In this document: in pieces, positions 1-11,309 of the stretch | Numbering within the stretch: the first letter of the stretch is position 1 | How the letters are laid out: every line of letters begins with the position of its first letter | Source of the DNA: Selaginella moellendorffii | Taxonomy: Eukaryota > Streptophyta > Lycopodiopsida > Selaginellales > Selaginellaceae | DNA length: 64,000 nt | NCBI RefSeq assembly: GCF_000143415.4 | Contig: NW_003314376.1 | Location: 467,271 to 531,270, forward strand | Reading direction: 5' to 3' | Position numbers and translations under genes: made by a program | Notes under the pieces: model-generated | Database searches by the model: none | The model's input: only the letters and a program-made list of their open reading frames with translations | Told to the model about the DNA's origin: nothing

Positions 1-303
1 GCAGTGACAGATCTTTGAGTCAAGATGACAATTAACTTCTGTGTGGACAATGTGAATTTATCCAGAAAGACACTGGAAGTTGTATAACTCCACGTGCTGG
101 TAGTACTAGCAGAATCTGAAATCCTATTGGTCAGGCTGTTTAATTGTCGATTTAATCTCACAGGCGGTCGTCGCGGACGGCTCTGAAACTAGTGATCAGA
201 GCGAGCCAGGAAGAAAGTATCCCCTGGTTCGTCATCAGTATAGGAAGCAAAAGAAATCTGTTCCCTTAGTTAGCTACTGCTCCTGTACTTGTACTGCTCG
301 ATC
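1..303 (+). other. 5' flank of AP2 pseudogene copy 1
   Basis: No gene is visible. From about 160 onward the sequence resembles the regions upstream of the AP2-type copies at 6449 and 26404: shared phrases include GCGGTCGTCG, GAGCCAGGAAG and a short stretch just before the ATG that reads CTCGATCATGCC. This shows the duplicated unit included the promoter or 5' UTR. The first 150 bases show nothing recognisable. Confidence 0.5.
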
Positions 304-1636
304 ATGCCTCGCGTCAATCCTGTTAGATCGTCCAGGGTAGCACCTGCATGCATCTGGCATTGACGCGCCGCCGCAACCCAATCGCCGCCGCCCGTCGGCC
401 CATATGCATCGCATCAAGTCGAATGAGTTGCTGGAGGTACTTGCAAAGGGATTCCGGATTGATCCAGATTCTTTGATCTGCGACGCGCCCACGGCCCCGG
501 ATCAATCGCACTATCAAGAACGTGCGACGCGGGCCTTCGGCACGCAAGGGCAAATCTTCAGCTTCTCCATGGACGGCACCCAAGCTGATCCCGCGCCCAT
601 GGATTGAGTTGACCATCCAGAGCTACCCGCAGCAGCTGATGATCCGGCCGCATTGACATTGCCCCCGATAGCTTCAGCAGCGTCGTGGGCGCTAAGAACA
701 AAGCGACGTCGTCTGGCACCGCCATCACCAGCGATGGCAGCGCAAAGCCCTGAATTTACAGATGCGTCTTCACCATCGGCTTGTATCCAAGAATCAAGAT
801 GAGGAACCGAGGAGCTCGGGCTCTTCAAGCGATGGTGAGCGATGGTGATCATCCAATGATCGCCGTGGAGACCACTCGGTCTAAGACGAAGCGACCTCCA
901 AGTGGCAGATCGAGCTCCAACATCATCAAAAGTTCTAGTTGTCCAGGCAAGAAGAAACGAGCAGGAAGAGGAAGCCAGATACACTAAAAAGACACGTTGG
1001 AATCTCGTTCTATAAGCGAATCCAGCGGTGTGAGATTAACCTTTTCTTCAAAAGGAAGATTTTAGATTTGTCACCGTTTTCTTGGTGATGGAAAACAAGC
1101 AAATATATGCAGCACCGAGGAAGCCGGAGCCAGGTTAGTTTGCTATTCTTTTTTTTTTCTTTTTCTTTTCTAAAATGTTTATCCTGTGTAGGATCTATGA
1201 CTGAGATTATATCAAGTTCCGTGGCCAAAACTGCCCAAACTTCCCCTACTCGGACTACACTGATAAGATCCCCCATATAAACATTTCCACCAAAATTCTT
1301 TGGAAAGATCTAACACTTCCATTTTCTTTGCAGTGGCTCAATCTGTCTGACAAAGTACATGCTACGTAACATGAGTCCCGGCGAGTCATTCCTCTGGTTT
1401 ACACCCGAACTTCTTGGAGATGACGCTGGCTCTCCATGCACGAGGCAGACTTGGCCTCGAGGTTCAAACTTCTATCGTCTCAAAAGGTCAGAAAGTCTTT
1501 TGAAGGTAACTAGTAAGCCTTATCCCTCTAAACCTGACCATCTAGGATGTGAAATACAACGTTGCCTGATCTGAAGGCAACAATATAATCCAGAGCCAAC
1601 ACTCAAGCTTTTAATTCCAACACTCTGGTTTTTATG

Positions 1637-2320
1637 TCTTTTCTCTGCTGGTTTGCTTCGAGTGTCTCTTGTCAAGATGGCGCTTCGGGACCAGCTAGTG
1701 CCGTGGAATTAAAGTTCCAGGCTTACGGCGAGGAGGCCACGCTCGGGTGCTGATTGCGGCCCAGTATGGCGTCACCGTGTCGCCCCGACCCGCGACGAGA
1801 TCGAGGAGTTCGTCGTGGGAGTGGAGGAGAAGGATGACAGCAGCAAGCGTTTTGTAGACAAGTAAGCACGCTCCCCCTTTTCTGTTGCCTGGCTGCCGCT
1901 CTTACTTGGTTTGTTTCTCTGGTGCTTACTTGGTTTTTTTCTGTTTACGTGTTCGGTTGTGCTTGACGTGCGTGCTTGCTCTCCGCAACGCAGGTACAAT
2001 TTTGATGTTTTCAACGACGTTCCCCTGTCTGGTCGTTTCGAATGGGTACAGTTCCACCCTCGTTGCTCCTAAATTATTCGGACGCTACTCGCTACGATGC
2101 GCTGCTGCAAGAAGAAAACTGGAGAAAAGGAAAGAGCAGGAAAAAAAAACCGTCTTGTTAGACTAGAGAGAGAGAGAGAGCTCCTAGAGAAGACCATGCA
2201 TTGACACAGTCATGTAACAGACTAATGCCATCATGATATATAGAAAAAAGATGAGAAGTAAGGCAAGCAAGAAAAAGAGATGTCATACTCATACCTTCAT
2301 CCACCTTTGAGCCAGTTGAT
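1637..2320. other. Foreign insertion inside AP2 pseudogene intron
   Basis: Alignment by eye with the other AP2 copies breaks off after the phrase ending GGTTTTTATGTC near 1637. It resumes near 2320-2350 at the CTCTGGACTCTC exon. The intervening bases match neither AP2 copy and contain the KRP/ICK terminal exons, a GA microsatellite at about 2167-2180 and nothing else coding. No clear terminal inverted repeats or target duplication could be seen, so the mode of insertion is unknown. Confidence 0.6.
1713..2072 (+). pseudogene. KRP/ICK CDK-inhibitor C-terminal fragment (two exons)
   Basis: Two exon pieces reconstruct the conserved C-terminus of plant Kip-related CDK inhibitors. The first, 1713-1861, contains PTRDEIEEFVVGVEEK and SSKRFVDK, matching the family signature PTxxEIEEFFxxAE. 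The second, 1994-2072, starts with KYNFDVFNDVPLSGRFEW, matching KYNFDxxxDxPLxGRYEW, and runs to a TAA at 2070-2072. The donor GTAAGC at 1862 and acceptor CAG at 1991-1993 restore the frame exactly between K and Y, the position of a known intron in this family. KRPs bind and inhibit CDKA/CYCD complexes through this domain. The frame upstream of 1713 hits a stop and no N-terminal exons are visible, so this is a captured gene fragment rather than a gene. Confidence 0.8.
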
Positions 2321-2885
2321 TCTTTGCCATCATTGTTTTGTTTTTCTTTTCCTCTGGACTCTCATACGATTCGACTCGGTGAGTCTTTCATTATACGTTC
2401 CAAGAGATGAACTTCGATATTTCGCTTGCTTGTTTTGTTTTTGTTTTGCATTTCCAGGGTCATGTAAGACACAAGAGGAGGTCAAGAAAAACTCAAACCT
2501 CACTCGCTAATTACTAAGAATCTAACACATTGTTTCAACAGGACCTATGACAGAGCAGTCATTAGATTCTTTGGCAAGGCTAAAGCAGACATGCCTCAGG
2601 TGATTTGTTTGTATTTCCTGATTGAGATACTGAGACGATATTGCAGTGGATCACTTTTAGCAAGGTAGATTTTATTTCCTACATACGCAGTCGAGCAGGA
2701 AAAGGAAGTTCAAAGTACATACAGCTCCAAGAGCTGTATACGATAGGAAGGTGAAGGAGAGGAGGATTGATGATTGTGTGGTAAACGAAGCAATGCCACA
2801 CTGCATAGATGAGAAGACGATCGGTGACTGTATAGTAAACGAAAGGATGCCACACGAAATAACTTGAAGCATATAAGAGGAATGG

Positions 2886-3689
2886 GGTGCAATGGATGAG
2901 TCGAATTTGAAGACATTTAGCATGCCAAACTCTCATATGTCATTGTCTATGAATAAATCCTCAAAATTAGCATGAGAACAAAGAGAGTATATGCCACTTC
3001 AGTATACAAGTATCCTTAAAACATAATCACACTCTTGACCTAAGAATACATACTTCTTCAAGCTTCTCATCAGCAGATTTGAGTGTCGACTGTAAAGCAG
3101 CTGTGAAGAAGGGTGTTCAGCTGCAGAAACTGGATCACTCTGCCTCGCAAACCCGGTGAGATGAAGCAGTGAGACACTGTCATTGGGTTCACGCCGAAGG
3201 CTTGGCAATCGTACAGTACATAATATAGCATTCATGGCTTTGTTTGTGCATAACATTTGTGGATTTGCTTTTACATCTACAGTGAATTTCTAACCCTTTG
3301 GCTCTATTGTGCAATCTAGATTTGGACTTGCTCACAAATCCTAGGAAGTATCATGTTTGTCGGTACAATTGAGTTTTTTAGTTTGGAAGTATGTGTCATG
3401 AATTGCAGAACTTTTTCTATCGATTGTTTTGTCTGTTTATGGTGTTGGATAACTGATTAAGTTAGTTGCGTGCTGAGAAATAATCTTGCTTAAACCATAT
3501 AGCTTGGTCTATAACTACATGTTCTTTGTTGTAGGTTGTTTATTCTTGCAATGAACGTCTCGGCAATAGTTGCTGTAGTAGAGTTTGTCTACTCAAGTCC
3601 CGTCCTCAAAGCAAAGGCATTTCTAACGTCCAGAATTTATAATTTTGTTTTTTCTTCCATAAGATAACAGAAGGCCATAACTGAACTGC
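2886..3689. other. Intergenic; possible unidentified coding scrap
   Basis: No intact gene. On the minus strand between about 3020 and 3240 there are two short frames with exon-like codon choice (one reads TAALQSTLKSADEKLEEV, the other NDSVSLLHLTGFA), but neither is long enough to name. The rest is AT-rich with nothing recognisable. Confidence 0.4.
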
Positions 3690-4260
3690 TAATCCGGCCA
3701 CCAGCCTCTCATTCTTACAGTACTCGACAACGCACTTTTCAAAGAGATCTGGCCCGAGCAGCAGGACAAAGCTCTGGACGATCTAAACACCTGTGTCCCA
3801 GTCCACTACTTCAACAACAGAGAAGTCAGTGAGTATGCTGAGCATTGACTCCACCTCAACAAGGAGGCACTTTTGGCAACGAGTTCATGGGAAAGGGATG
3901 ACCATAGGCTTCTCAAGTTGCTACCTATCCCAGAGCAGCTTTCTAAGCTCGCTATTTGCCAGGCAAAAGGGGATCAAATCTTTTTCATTTCCATGTTTCA
4001 TTTTAGCATGTACAGTCCATTTCCAGCAAACTTTTGATTGAGAAAGCTCTACAGCGACCTCGACTTGCTGCTGCTGGCCATGATCAAGGAGTGCCAAGAT
4101 CTAGCGAGAAACAATAGAGGCCAGACCCATGACTTACTGGGGCTGGAAACTCTTCTTTCGACGATTGGTCCGTGATGGAGGAGTGCAAGACCACCTACGT
4201 TGCTGGCCACAAGATGATGGCAACTCCCCTCACCTGGTCCGTGATGGTTTTGCATATTGC
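3690..4260 (+). pseudogene. Cytochrome P450 fragment (I-helix region)
   Basis: Around 4170-4255 the plus strand reads SVMEECKTTYVAGHKMMA followed by TPLTWSVMVL. This matches the P450 I-helix of clans such as CYP72, where ECKTFFFAGHETTA.LLTW is typical. The oxygen-binding AGxETT is altered to AGHKMM, which would not be expected to work. Just upstream, YSDLDLLLLAMIKECQDLAR and NNRGQTHDLLGLETLL resemble the segment that normally precedes the I-helix. The piece at 3715-3900 (ALFKEIWPEQQDKALDDL) may belong to the same relic but I cannot assign it. Stops and frame changes throughout; no heme-binding FxxGxRxCxG is present. Confidence 0.55.
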
Positions 4261-4269
4261 TTTCAAGTT

Positions 4270-5930
4270 CAAGATTTGTTTTTCCTGGCTAGATCAACAT
4301 AATTATGGCTTTGGAGCTGTTTGAGAGGATGAGCTATGGACAATATAGCTAGAACAATAGGGTTCTATGTCAAGAAGCATATTGTGCAATTCCTAGAAAG
4401 GATTAAACAGACTCTGGCATACATGATAAAATGCTATCAATGTATGAAAAGTGTAAAGACAGAACTCGCCCACCAGCTCTGAATATCTTGAACCAATCGG
4501 GAGTGATTGCGCCACTGCATCCTTGATAAAAAAAAAAAAAAACAGTCTTCAAATTAGAAAGGTGAATGTGTGCCACTTACTTAACAGTAGCAGCCAGCTC
4601 CAGCGAAGGAAATGGGCACTTGTCAAGCTCGTAACCACACAAGGAACCGACTCTTAGACTGCAAAAATCCCCAAATCTTCTGTTAGCGAGCTGAGAACTG
4701 GAGGATTCGGGCTGGAGAAGTCGGCCTTACATCCTCCACCGCTGCTACACAACTGCCGTAGCTCAACGACAAACCCCAATATATATATAATTCATGTTTT
4801 GTGCACGGTGAGACTATTTACTCCCGCATGCTAGGTGAGACTATGCTGTGCCAACTATAAGAAGAGGCTGTCGTCGGCACCGAGCTCTGTGTCGCCCCTG
4901 AGGATTCCGTCCGAAGGGCGCCATATACCATTTTGAGCATACGAGTTTTGTCAAAATGTTACTCCAAATGTGACTATTGAGAAGCAAGAATTTTTTAGAG
5001 AGATTATATTTCTACTTACAAACGAATTTGATTAGAGATATACAGCAAAGTGATTGATTTTCACAAGAGGAACGGATACAACAGGAGTGAGAACCATCAC
5101 ATTAGAAGAGATGCAGCACTCAAAGTCAATTGCAGAACTTATTCTAGAATTCTTCTCCGAGGCCTCATTTTCGATGCAAGTAGATGCCATCGTAGAATTC
5201 TTCATACCTATTTTCAACCTCTGAAAAACATGGCTCTTGCAAGTCTAACATTATATACTCTGGTGGTAAACAAGGTCTCTCCATAGCAGAATTTTAACAA
5301 ACAGGATGGATTGATAACTGATCTACCTGAAACAAAGTGTTGTCTCTCATAGTATGTCTATGAGCAAGCTTATATTTTAATGCAAGTAGCTGGCATAGTA
5401 AAATTCTTAATTTTGAGTTAGATTAAGCTCCCTTAGTTGTGTGTGTTGCTTACCTAATTAAACAACTCAAAAGTTTGTGTGTTTTGGAGACGGTAACTAC
5501 GATGGAGATCTGGTGAGGAGGAGCTTCTGCAGTGATCCGATCTTCGCACTGTGATGTTCGTCTGTTCGCTGAGGTTAGAGCCTCGCTGCGCTACCGTGAT
5601 TAAACAACTCTGAAGTTTGTGTGCTTGGACACCTTGGACGGAACAGATATGAAAGGTTGAGAATGATTACAACATTAAATTAGAAGAGAAGCAGCAATTG
5701 TGGAACTTATCTTCTCAGGCAACATGAAGAGTATAAGTTAATCATCTTGCATAAAGAAAGAAATAATGAGGGAGCAAGATGATAAACTTACACTCTTTGG
5801 AGAAGAAAAGTTATACAATTGTTAATCATACTCAACTTCTTTATCTTCTCCTTTTATAATAATCTACTTGGTGACCCAAGACAAAATTAACTGTCAATCT
5901 GTGACAGAACACTAAGGCCAGTACTAAACA
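4270..5930. other. Intergenic, no gene recognised
   Basis: AT-rich sequence with no convincing coding region. Two short direct repeats around a TTAAACAACTC core occur at about 5458-5490 and 5600-5632. Similar phrases with ATTAGAAGAGA and CAGCA occur near 5100 and 5680, suggesting an old small repeat. Confidence 0.4.
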
Positions 5931-6448
5931 CTAGTGGTGTCTCCCCGAGCTCACATTCTATTTGTCATACATTCCAGTGGCACTGAAAGCCATGGTGCGT
6001 ATGTTTTAATGGGAGTGTACGTCAAAGGCCCCGATGGTGAAACGAGAGTGCTGAAAAACATGACCTCTCTATCAGAGCCAGGAAAAAAATATCCCGTGGT
6101 CGTTTCCTGTATAAGAGTCTTGCACCTGTGAGAGTGAGAGAGATCTGTAGCTCGCTCGAGAACAAAATTGAGAGAGAACGAAAGAGAGTGAGAGATGGTC
6201 TTCTTCTTCACTTTCTTTCCGGCGGCTTTCCTGATTTGCTTTGCTTTGATCCTTCGCCCTAGCTAGAACTTTGGCGTGGTGTGCGCAAGCTCGTGTTTCC
6301 AGTATAGGAAGGAAAAAAAATCTCTTATACAGTGGGCTTTAGTTCCTTCTCTTTTCGACTTGTGGTTCGTGGCCCCGTTTCCAGTACATGAAATCTCTTA
6401 TAAGTTCCTTGGTTTCTCTGGTTCTCTTTCGTCTTGTTTTGGTCGATC

Positions 6449-8130
6449 ATGCCTCGCGTCAATAATTCTGTTAGATCGTCCAGGGTAGCACCTGCACCTG
6501 CACCTGCCTCTGGCATTGCGGTGCCGCCGTACCCAATCGCCGCCGCCCGTTGGCCCATATCCATCACATCGAGTCGAATGAGTTGCTCGCTATGGAGGTA
6601 CTTGCGAAGGGAGTCCGGATTGATCCGGATTCTAGTGAGCGCCCACGGCCCCGAATCAAGAACACACTATCAAGAACATGCGGCGTGGGTGTTCGGTGTG
6701 CAAGGGTAAACCTTCAGCTTCTCCAAGGTCGGAACCAGCTCGCCACCAAGCTCTGGTCTTTCCAGCAGATCCCGCACCCATGGATGAAGTTGACCATACA
6801 GTGCTAGCCGCCGACGTGCGCACGGAGATACACTAAAAAGACGTTGGAGTCTCGTTCTACAAGCGAATCCAGCGGTGGGAGATTCACCTTTGGTGAGTAT
6901 GTTCTTCAAAAGAAGATTTTAGATTTGTCACGCTGATTTTCTCGTTTTCTTGGTGATCAGGGGAAACAAGCAAATGTATGTTGGTTCATGCAGCACTGAG
7001 CCAGGTTAATTTGTTTATCTTCTTCTTTTTCTATCTTTATAAGATGTTTAATGACAGTGACCGAGCTTACATCAAGTTCCGTGGCCAAAACTGCCAAAAC
7101 TTGGACGAGATCCCCCACGTACGATCATATTAACATTTCCATCAAAGTGATCTAACACTTGGGTGTTTTCTGCAGTGGATCAATCTGTCTGACAAAGAAT
7201 TCATCTTCATGCTACGTAACATGAATCGCGGTGAGTCATTGCTCTGATTTACACCCGAACTTCTTGGAGGTGACGCTGGCTCTCCATGCACGACGGAGAC
7301 TCTGCCTCGAGCATCAATCTATCGCGGAGTCTACCGTCTCAAAAAGTCAGAAAGTCAAGAATTCTCTTGGGCACGTAAGTAACCCTTATCCCTCTAAACC
7401 TGACCATGTAACTACCTGGATGTGAGACACAACGTTGCCTGGATTTCACTTTTCAAAGCCAACGCAAGCTTTCGATTCTAACACTTTGTTTTTCATATTT
7501 GGTGTAGGCTGGACTCTCGTACATTTCGACTGGGTGAGTCTTTCATTATATGTTCCAAGAGCTGAAGTTTGATATTTCGTTTTTGTTTGATTGTTTTTGT
7601 TTTGCATTTCCAGGGTCATGTAAGACACAAGAGGAGGCAGCAAGGTTCAAGAAAAACTCAAACCTCACTCGCTAATTATTAAGAATCTAAAACACAAGAG
7701 CTATGACTGAGCGGTCATTAAATTCTTTGGGAAGGCTAAAGCACTCAACTTCGCATATGAAGACTACATGGATGAGATGCCTTAGGTGATTTTTTTTGCA
7801 TGTCCTGATTGAGAAACTAAAACGATATTACAGTGGATCACTTTGAGCAAGGAAGATTTTATTTCCTACATACTGCACACTTGAGCAAGAAAAGGAAGGT
7901 AAAGGTACATACAGCTCAAAGAGCTGTATACCATAGGAAGGTGAAAGAGAGAAGGATTAATGATTGTGTGGTAAACGAAGCAATGCCACACTACATAGAT
8001 GAGAAGAGGATCGGTGATTCTGTGGTGAATGAAGGTTGGGCTTAAGGAAGTACCAAGCATATTAGAGGAATGAACGCTGTAGGAGTTTAATTTGGAGAAA
8101 GACACTTTGGAAAGACACGTAGACTGCCAA
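6449..8130 (+). pseudogene. AP2-domain transcription factor pseudogene, copy 2
   Basis: Second decayed paralogue of the gene at 26404. It starts MPRVNNSVRSSRVAPAP at 6449. Exon 1 is shortened and frameshifted and lacks most of the serine-rich middle. Remnants follow in the original order: the R1 start near 6835-6890, the GKQ-type piece near 6960-7000, the YIKFRG-type exon near 7060-7110, the WINLSDKEF exon near 7175-7370, the LDS exon near 7509-7535, the ETQEE exon near 7612-7645, the YDxAVI exon near 7700-7785, and the terminal exon 7834-8045 with KKRKVKVHTAQRAVY. Stops and a changed donor (ATGCCTTAG near 7780) break it. Its 5' flank (5940-6448) is also shared with 26140-26403. Confidence 0.85.
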
Positions 8131-8486
8131 ACTCTCATATGTCATTGTCCATGAATAAATCCTAGCATGAGAAGTCTACAAGAAGCGGCTATGTCACAAA
8201 GAGAGGGATGCTTGACGCCCAAGAATACATCCGCGTAGACTTCAACACTTGCAGCATTTTGCAGCGACGATGTTAAACCATTGAACTTGTGGCTTGGAAA
8301 TCTGCGTAGTACTCAACGTGTCTCTCGAGATGTGGTTGATGATATGATCTGACTCTCTCTTTTTTCTTTCTACCAGGTGTATACGCTGCTTGTTCCACGT
8401 GGGAACTCCCGGTAGCATGTTAACTATCCTCTTCTCACGCAAAGATTCCAAACTAAATTTACGACTTTTTCCAGAGTTCTTCAGGT

Positions 8487-8650
8487 AAAGGTGTTCCCAT
8501 TTTCCTGGACCAGCTTTTTGATGGTTACAGGAAATGGTGTTTGAAAGTGGTTCTCCAGCCCGAGCCAAGCAGAAAGAATCGTCTAATGAGAGTTCCAGAA
8601 AAAAAACGGCTTGGCTGCCATAAGAGAGCCTTGTACAGGAGGAACTCCTT
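8487..8650 (+). repeat. Duplicated segment also found upstream of PPR-922
   Basis: The stretch with TTTTCCTGGACCAGCTTTT and GCCCGAGCCAAGC recurs at 11178-11290 immediately before the start codon of the 922-aa PPR gene. This marks a former PPR 5' region here, now separated from its coding part. Confidence 0.7.
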
Positions 8651-8779
8651 TTTGACGAACCGATCTTTGTATCTGTGCTTACACTTTCAGTTCAGACGCT
8701 GGCTACTCTGAATTTTCAGATTTGTCCCAAAACCAGCAGTATGGACGCGGGATCTCGTCACCATCATAACTTTCGTTAA

Positions 8780-9308
8780 GTCTGGTCGTTTTTGAAGCCA
8801 GCGACAAGATCACGGAGCTCGCGTTTCCTCCCTTCCAATCGAATCACACCCCGGGGGTCTTCACCATATCGCTCAGTCGCACTTTCTATGACATGAATAA
8901 ATCCCAAGTTTGCGACTTTGGTCTCCATGAATCCCAGACTTCGATCTTGTGTTCTTCCCTCACACCAGAACTAATGCTGCAATGGCTGGGAGTTAGCTCT
9001 AGGATGCGATGAGCGGCTCGTTTTCCAACGTGCAGATTGTTGGATTCGAGCACACCGTCCTCCACAACGCCAATTCCGGCTGGAACGGCATACATCCTCG
9101 GCCTCCTCAAGCGGCTGAGCATATCTGAGATCACTATATTTTGCTCGAAAGTTGGCCGCTTGCCAACGTGGTGCTGGCTGTACTCATGCCCAAATTTGAG
9201 AATCAGCCAATTAATGTGCATTCTTACATGAAAGAACCCAGTGGAATCATTTGCCTTGCACTTGCCCAAATCCACTGGAGAGGAAAAATGTTTGGGTCCA
9301 GTGTACAA
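8780..9308 (-). pseudogene. PPR gene 3' remnant (922-type)
   Basis: Read on the minus strand, this resembles the last part of the 922-aa PPR protein: ERPTFEHYVVMSDMLSR is recognisable as RPTFEQNIVISDMLSRLRR, followed by HVGKRAAHRILEL and a decayed EHKIEVWDS. Internal deletions and stops are present. Beyond the 922-type tail (8780-8900) it continues into sequence antisense to a 577-type PPR tail, the same junction seen at 14.05, 28.7, 30.0 and 43.7 kb. Confidence 0.75.
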
Positions 9309-9479
9309 AGAATGATGTCACTTTTGCTGTATTGGCTCTAGTTTTACCTTTCCTATTAGATATGACCCCAAGGATCAGATTTATGCCCATATGCTCCATT
9401 TAAGTTCAAGAATATCTCCATAATCGTATAGCCTTTTTGCCTAGAATGGGCTTAAAAGGATGACTAAGTTAAGTTTAGT

Positions 9480-10645
9480 CAATTGGTGGAGCAGTGGCGC
9501 AGAGGGCTTGAGGGTGGCTGGGTGGTGATCTGCTTTGTATCAATGTGGTAATTCTTCCTTAAGTTCTAATATTAGAGGATTGAGTTTGAGAATTTGCGAG
9601 TTTGTTGCTATGGATTCTACAGGGCAAGCTGCTAATCAATCATTTACGGAGGCTTGGACAATAGATAAGGTAGTACTAGAATTCTTCAACAACAATATCA
9701 AGGTTGACATGCCTTTGGCAGACATGTATAGATGCATTAAGAAGATGGGAGAATTCTTGAGATGGCTAGAGTTGTATCACAAATCAAGCTTAGATTCCTG
9801 AGTATATGGCACTGATGTCCCTGTAAATGAGGCATTCAGCTAGCTACAGAAGACTTTTGTAATTGATCTAGGTTCAAAAATTGTTAGAAGAGGATATTGA
9901 TCCTTGTGGAGGTGGTGCTTAGTGGACTTGCCTTTTGAACTAACACACCACTGTTGGCAAGGGACTTTTAGCGTCATAAAATGAATTTGAGTTTAAGTAG
10001 GAATTTGCTATGATGCTTCTCATGCATAATGTAATCTTCACTACTTGAAGCAAGACAATTTAAGCCTGGAAAAGTATATTGAGAAGTTTGGGATGTTGTT
10101 GAGTAATGTGCCCAATGATTATACTAAGGGTTTGAGAAGTTTGGAATGTTATTGAATCATGTACCCAATAATTATACTGAGGAGCTCAGAAAGATCACTT
10201 TGTGGACAGCTTGCACAACAATGGGATGTGAGATCATTTGAAAACTTAACAAAGTCTTTAGAATGTTTTTTGAACAAACTTAGAACATAGTGGATAAGGG
10301 TGATACACATCCTTAGGACAAGGGTGCCAAACATGGGAGGAGCCCCTCCTGAGACGAGACTAGTGGCGGCAGTGAAAGGTAAATTCATTTGAAGTCTTGT
10401 GTGGAAAGTGGTGGTGGCAATAGTGGTCAAGGCAATGGAAAGAAGCCTTGGATTACCAAGCAAATGTATAACTATTGGAGTTTGCCTCAATTTGGTGCCG
10501 CTCTTGCACAAGAGTAGTGAGCACGAAATAGATGATTGACCATCCAGCAGCCAACAACACATGGATGGACGACCACACCCACACGGCACAAGTGTGGTGA
10601 GGAAGGTCATTGGAAGGTAGATTGTCCTAGAATAAACCTTCAATT
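9480..10645 (+). mobile_element. Decayed retrotransposon gag relic
   Basis: A coding-like stretch at 9535-9801 is followed by YIEKFGMLLSNVPNDYTKG near 10075-10130, the form of a copia-type gag segment. Near 10574-10625 the frame reads TRHKCGEEGHWKVDCPR, a CCHC zinc knuckle in which the first cysteine is replaced by arginine. Stops interrupt it throughout. No LTRs were identified. The relic separates the PPR remnant on its left from the AP2 3' fragment on its right. Confidence 0.55.
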
Positions 10646-11165
10646 CTAACATTGTGGTTTTCATCTTTGGTGCAGGCTGGACTCTCGTACAGTTTGACTG
10701 GGTGAGTCGTTCATTATTTATTCCAAGAGCTGAACTTTGATATTTCATTTTTGTTTGTTTTGTTTTTGTTTTGCATTTCATTTGGGGTGATATATGACAG
10801 AAGACATTATTTCGACAGGAGCTATGATCCAGTGGTGATCAGATTCTTCAGCAATGCTAAAGCACTCGACTTTGCATATGAAGACTACACCGATGAGATA
10901 CCACAGGTTCTTTTGTTTGCATGTCCTGATCGAGAAACTAAGACGATTTTACAGTGGACCACTTTGAGCAAGGAAGAGTTTATTTCGTAGATACAGAATT
11001 CTGCACAGTCGAGCAAGAAAAGGAAGTTCGAGGTACATACAGCTCTAAAAGCTGTATACGATAGGAAGGTGAAGAAGTGGAGGATTACTGATTGTGTGGT
11101 AAACGAAGCAATGCCACACTATATTGGTGAAGAGGATATAGTGAACGCTGTGCAATGGACGAGTT
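10645..11165 (+). pseudogene. AP2 gene 3' fragment, copy 3
   Basis: Only the second half of the AP2 gene is present: the LDSRTVxLG exon near 10675-10702, the SYDPVVIRFFSNAKALDFA exon near 10817-10905 with a good GT donor, and the terminal exon from about 10953 with KKRKFEVHTALKAVYDRKVK. A stop (TAG at 10988) interrupts the terminal exon shortly after WTTLSKEEFIS. The ETQEE micro-exon is missing or unrecognisable. It lies just upstream of the intact PPR gene, mirroring the AP2-PPR order at 26-29 kb. Confidence 0.8.
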
Positions 11166-11309
11166 GAATTTGGACACACTAGCTCCCATTTTCCTGGACC
11201 AGCTTTTCGATGGCTTACAGGAAATGGTGCTTGCAAGAGCCCGAGCCAAGCCAATAAGGAAGAAAGAGTTCCACCAAAAAAATTAAAATAGAGGGCATTC
11301 TCTGTGTGA

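Larger units (their letters stand above)
304..2885 (+). pseudogene. AP2-domain transcription factor pseudogene, copy 1
   Basis: This is a decayed paralogue of the intact double-AP2 gene at 26404-28401. It begins with the same MPRxNPVRSS start at 304. Exon-like pieces can be followed in order: the first AP2 exon end near 990-1030, the GKQ-type piece near 1088-1133, the R1 tail near 1195-1275, the WLNLSDK exon near 1334-1510, the LDS exon near 2355-2380, the ETQEE exon near 2460-2490, and the YDRAV exon near 2543-2600 followed by the terminal exon to about 2885. It is broken: exon 1 is out of frame after about 20 codons, the R1 core is frameshifted, and the YDRAV exon has lost the NFAYEDY part. 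About 700 bases of unrelated DNA carrying a KRP fragment sit in the intron after exon 4. Almost certainly non-functional. Confidence 0.85.

Noticed and set aside
2999-3256. Minus-strand frame with HLTGFARQSDPVSAAEH resembling a coatomer-beta segment (LTGFSDPVYAEA)
   Set aside because: The match is short, needs a two-residue gap and has no support on either side.
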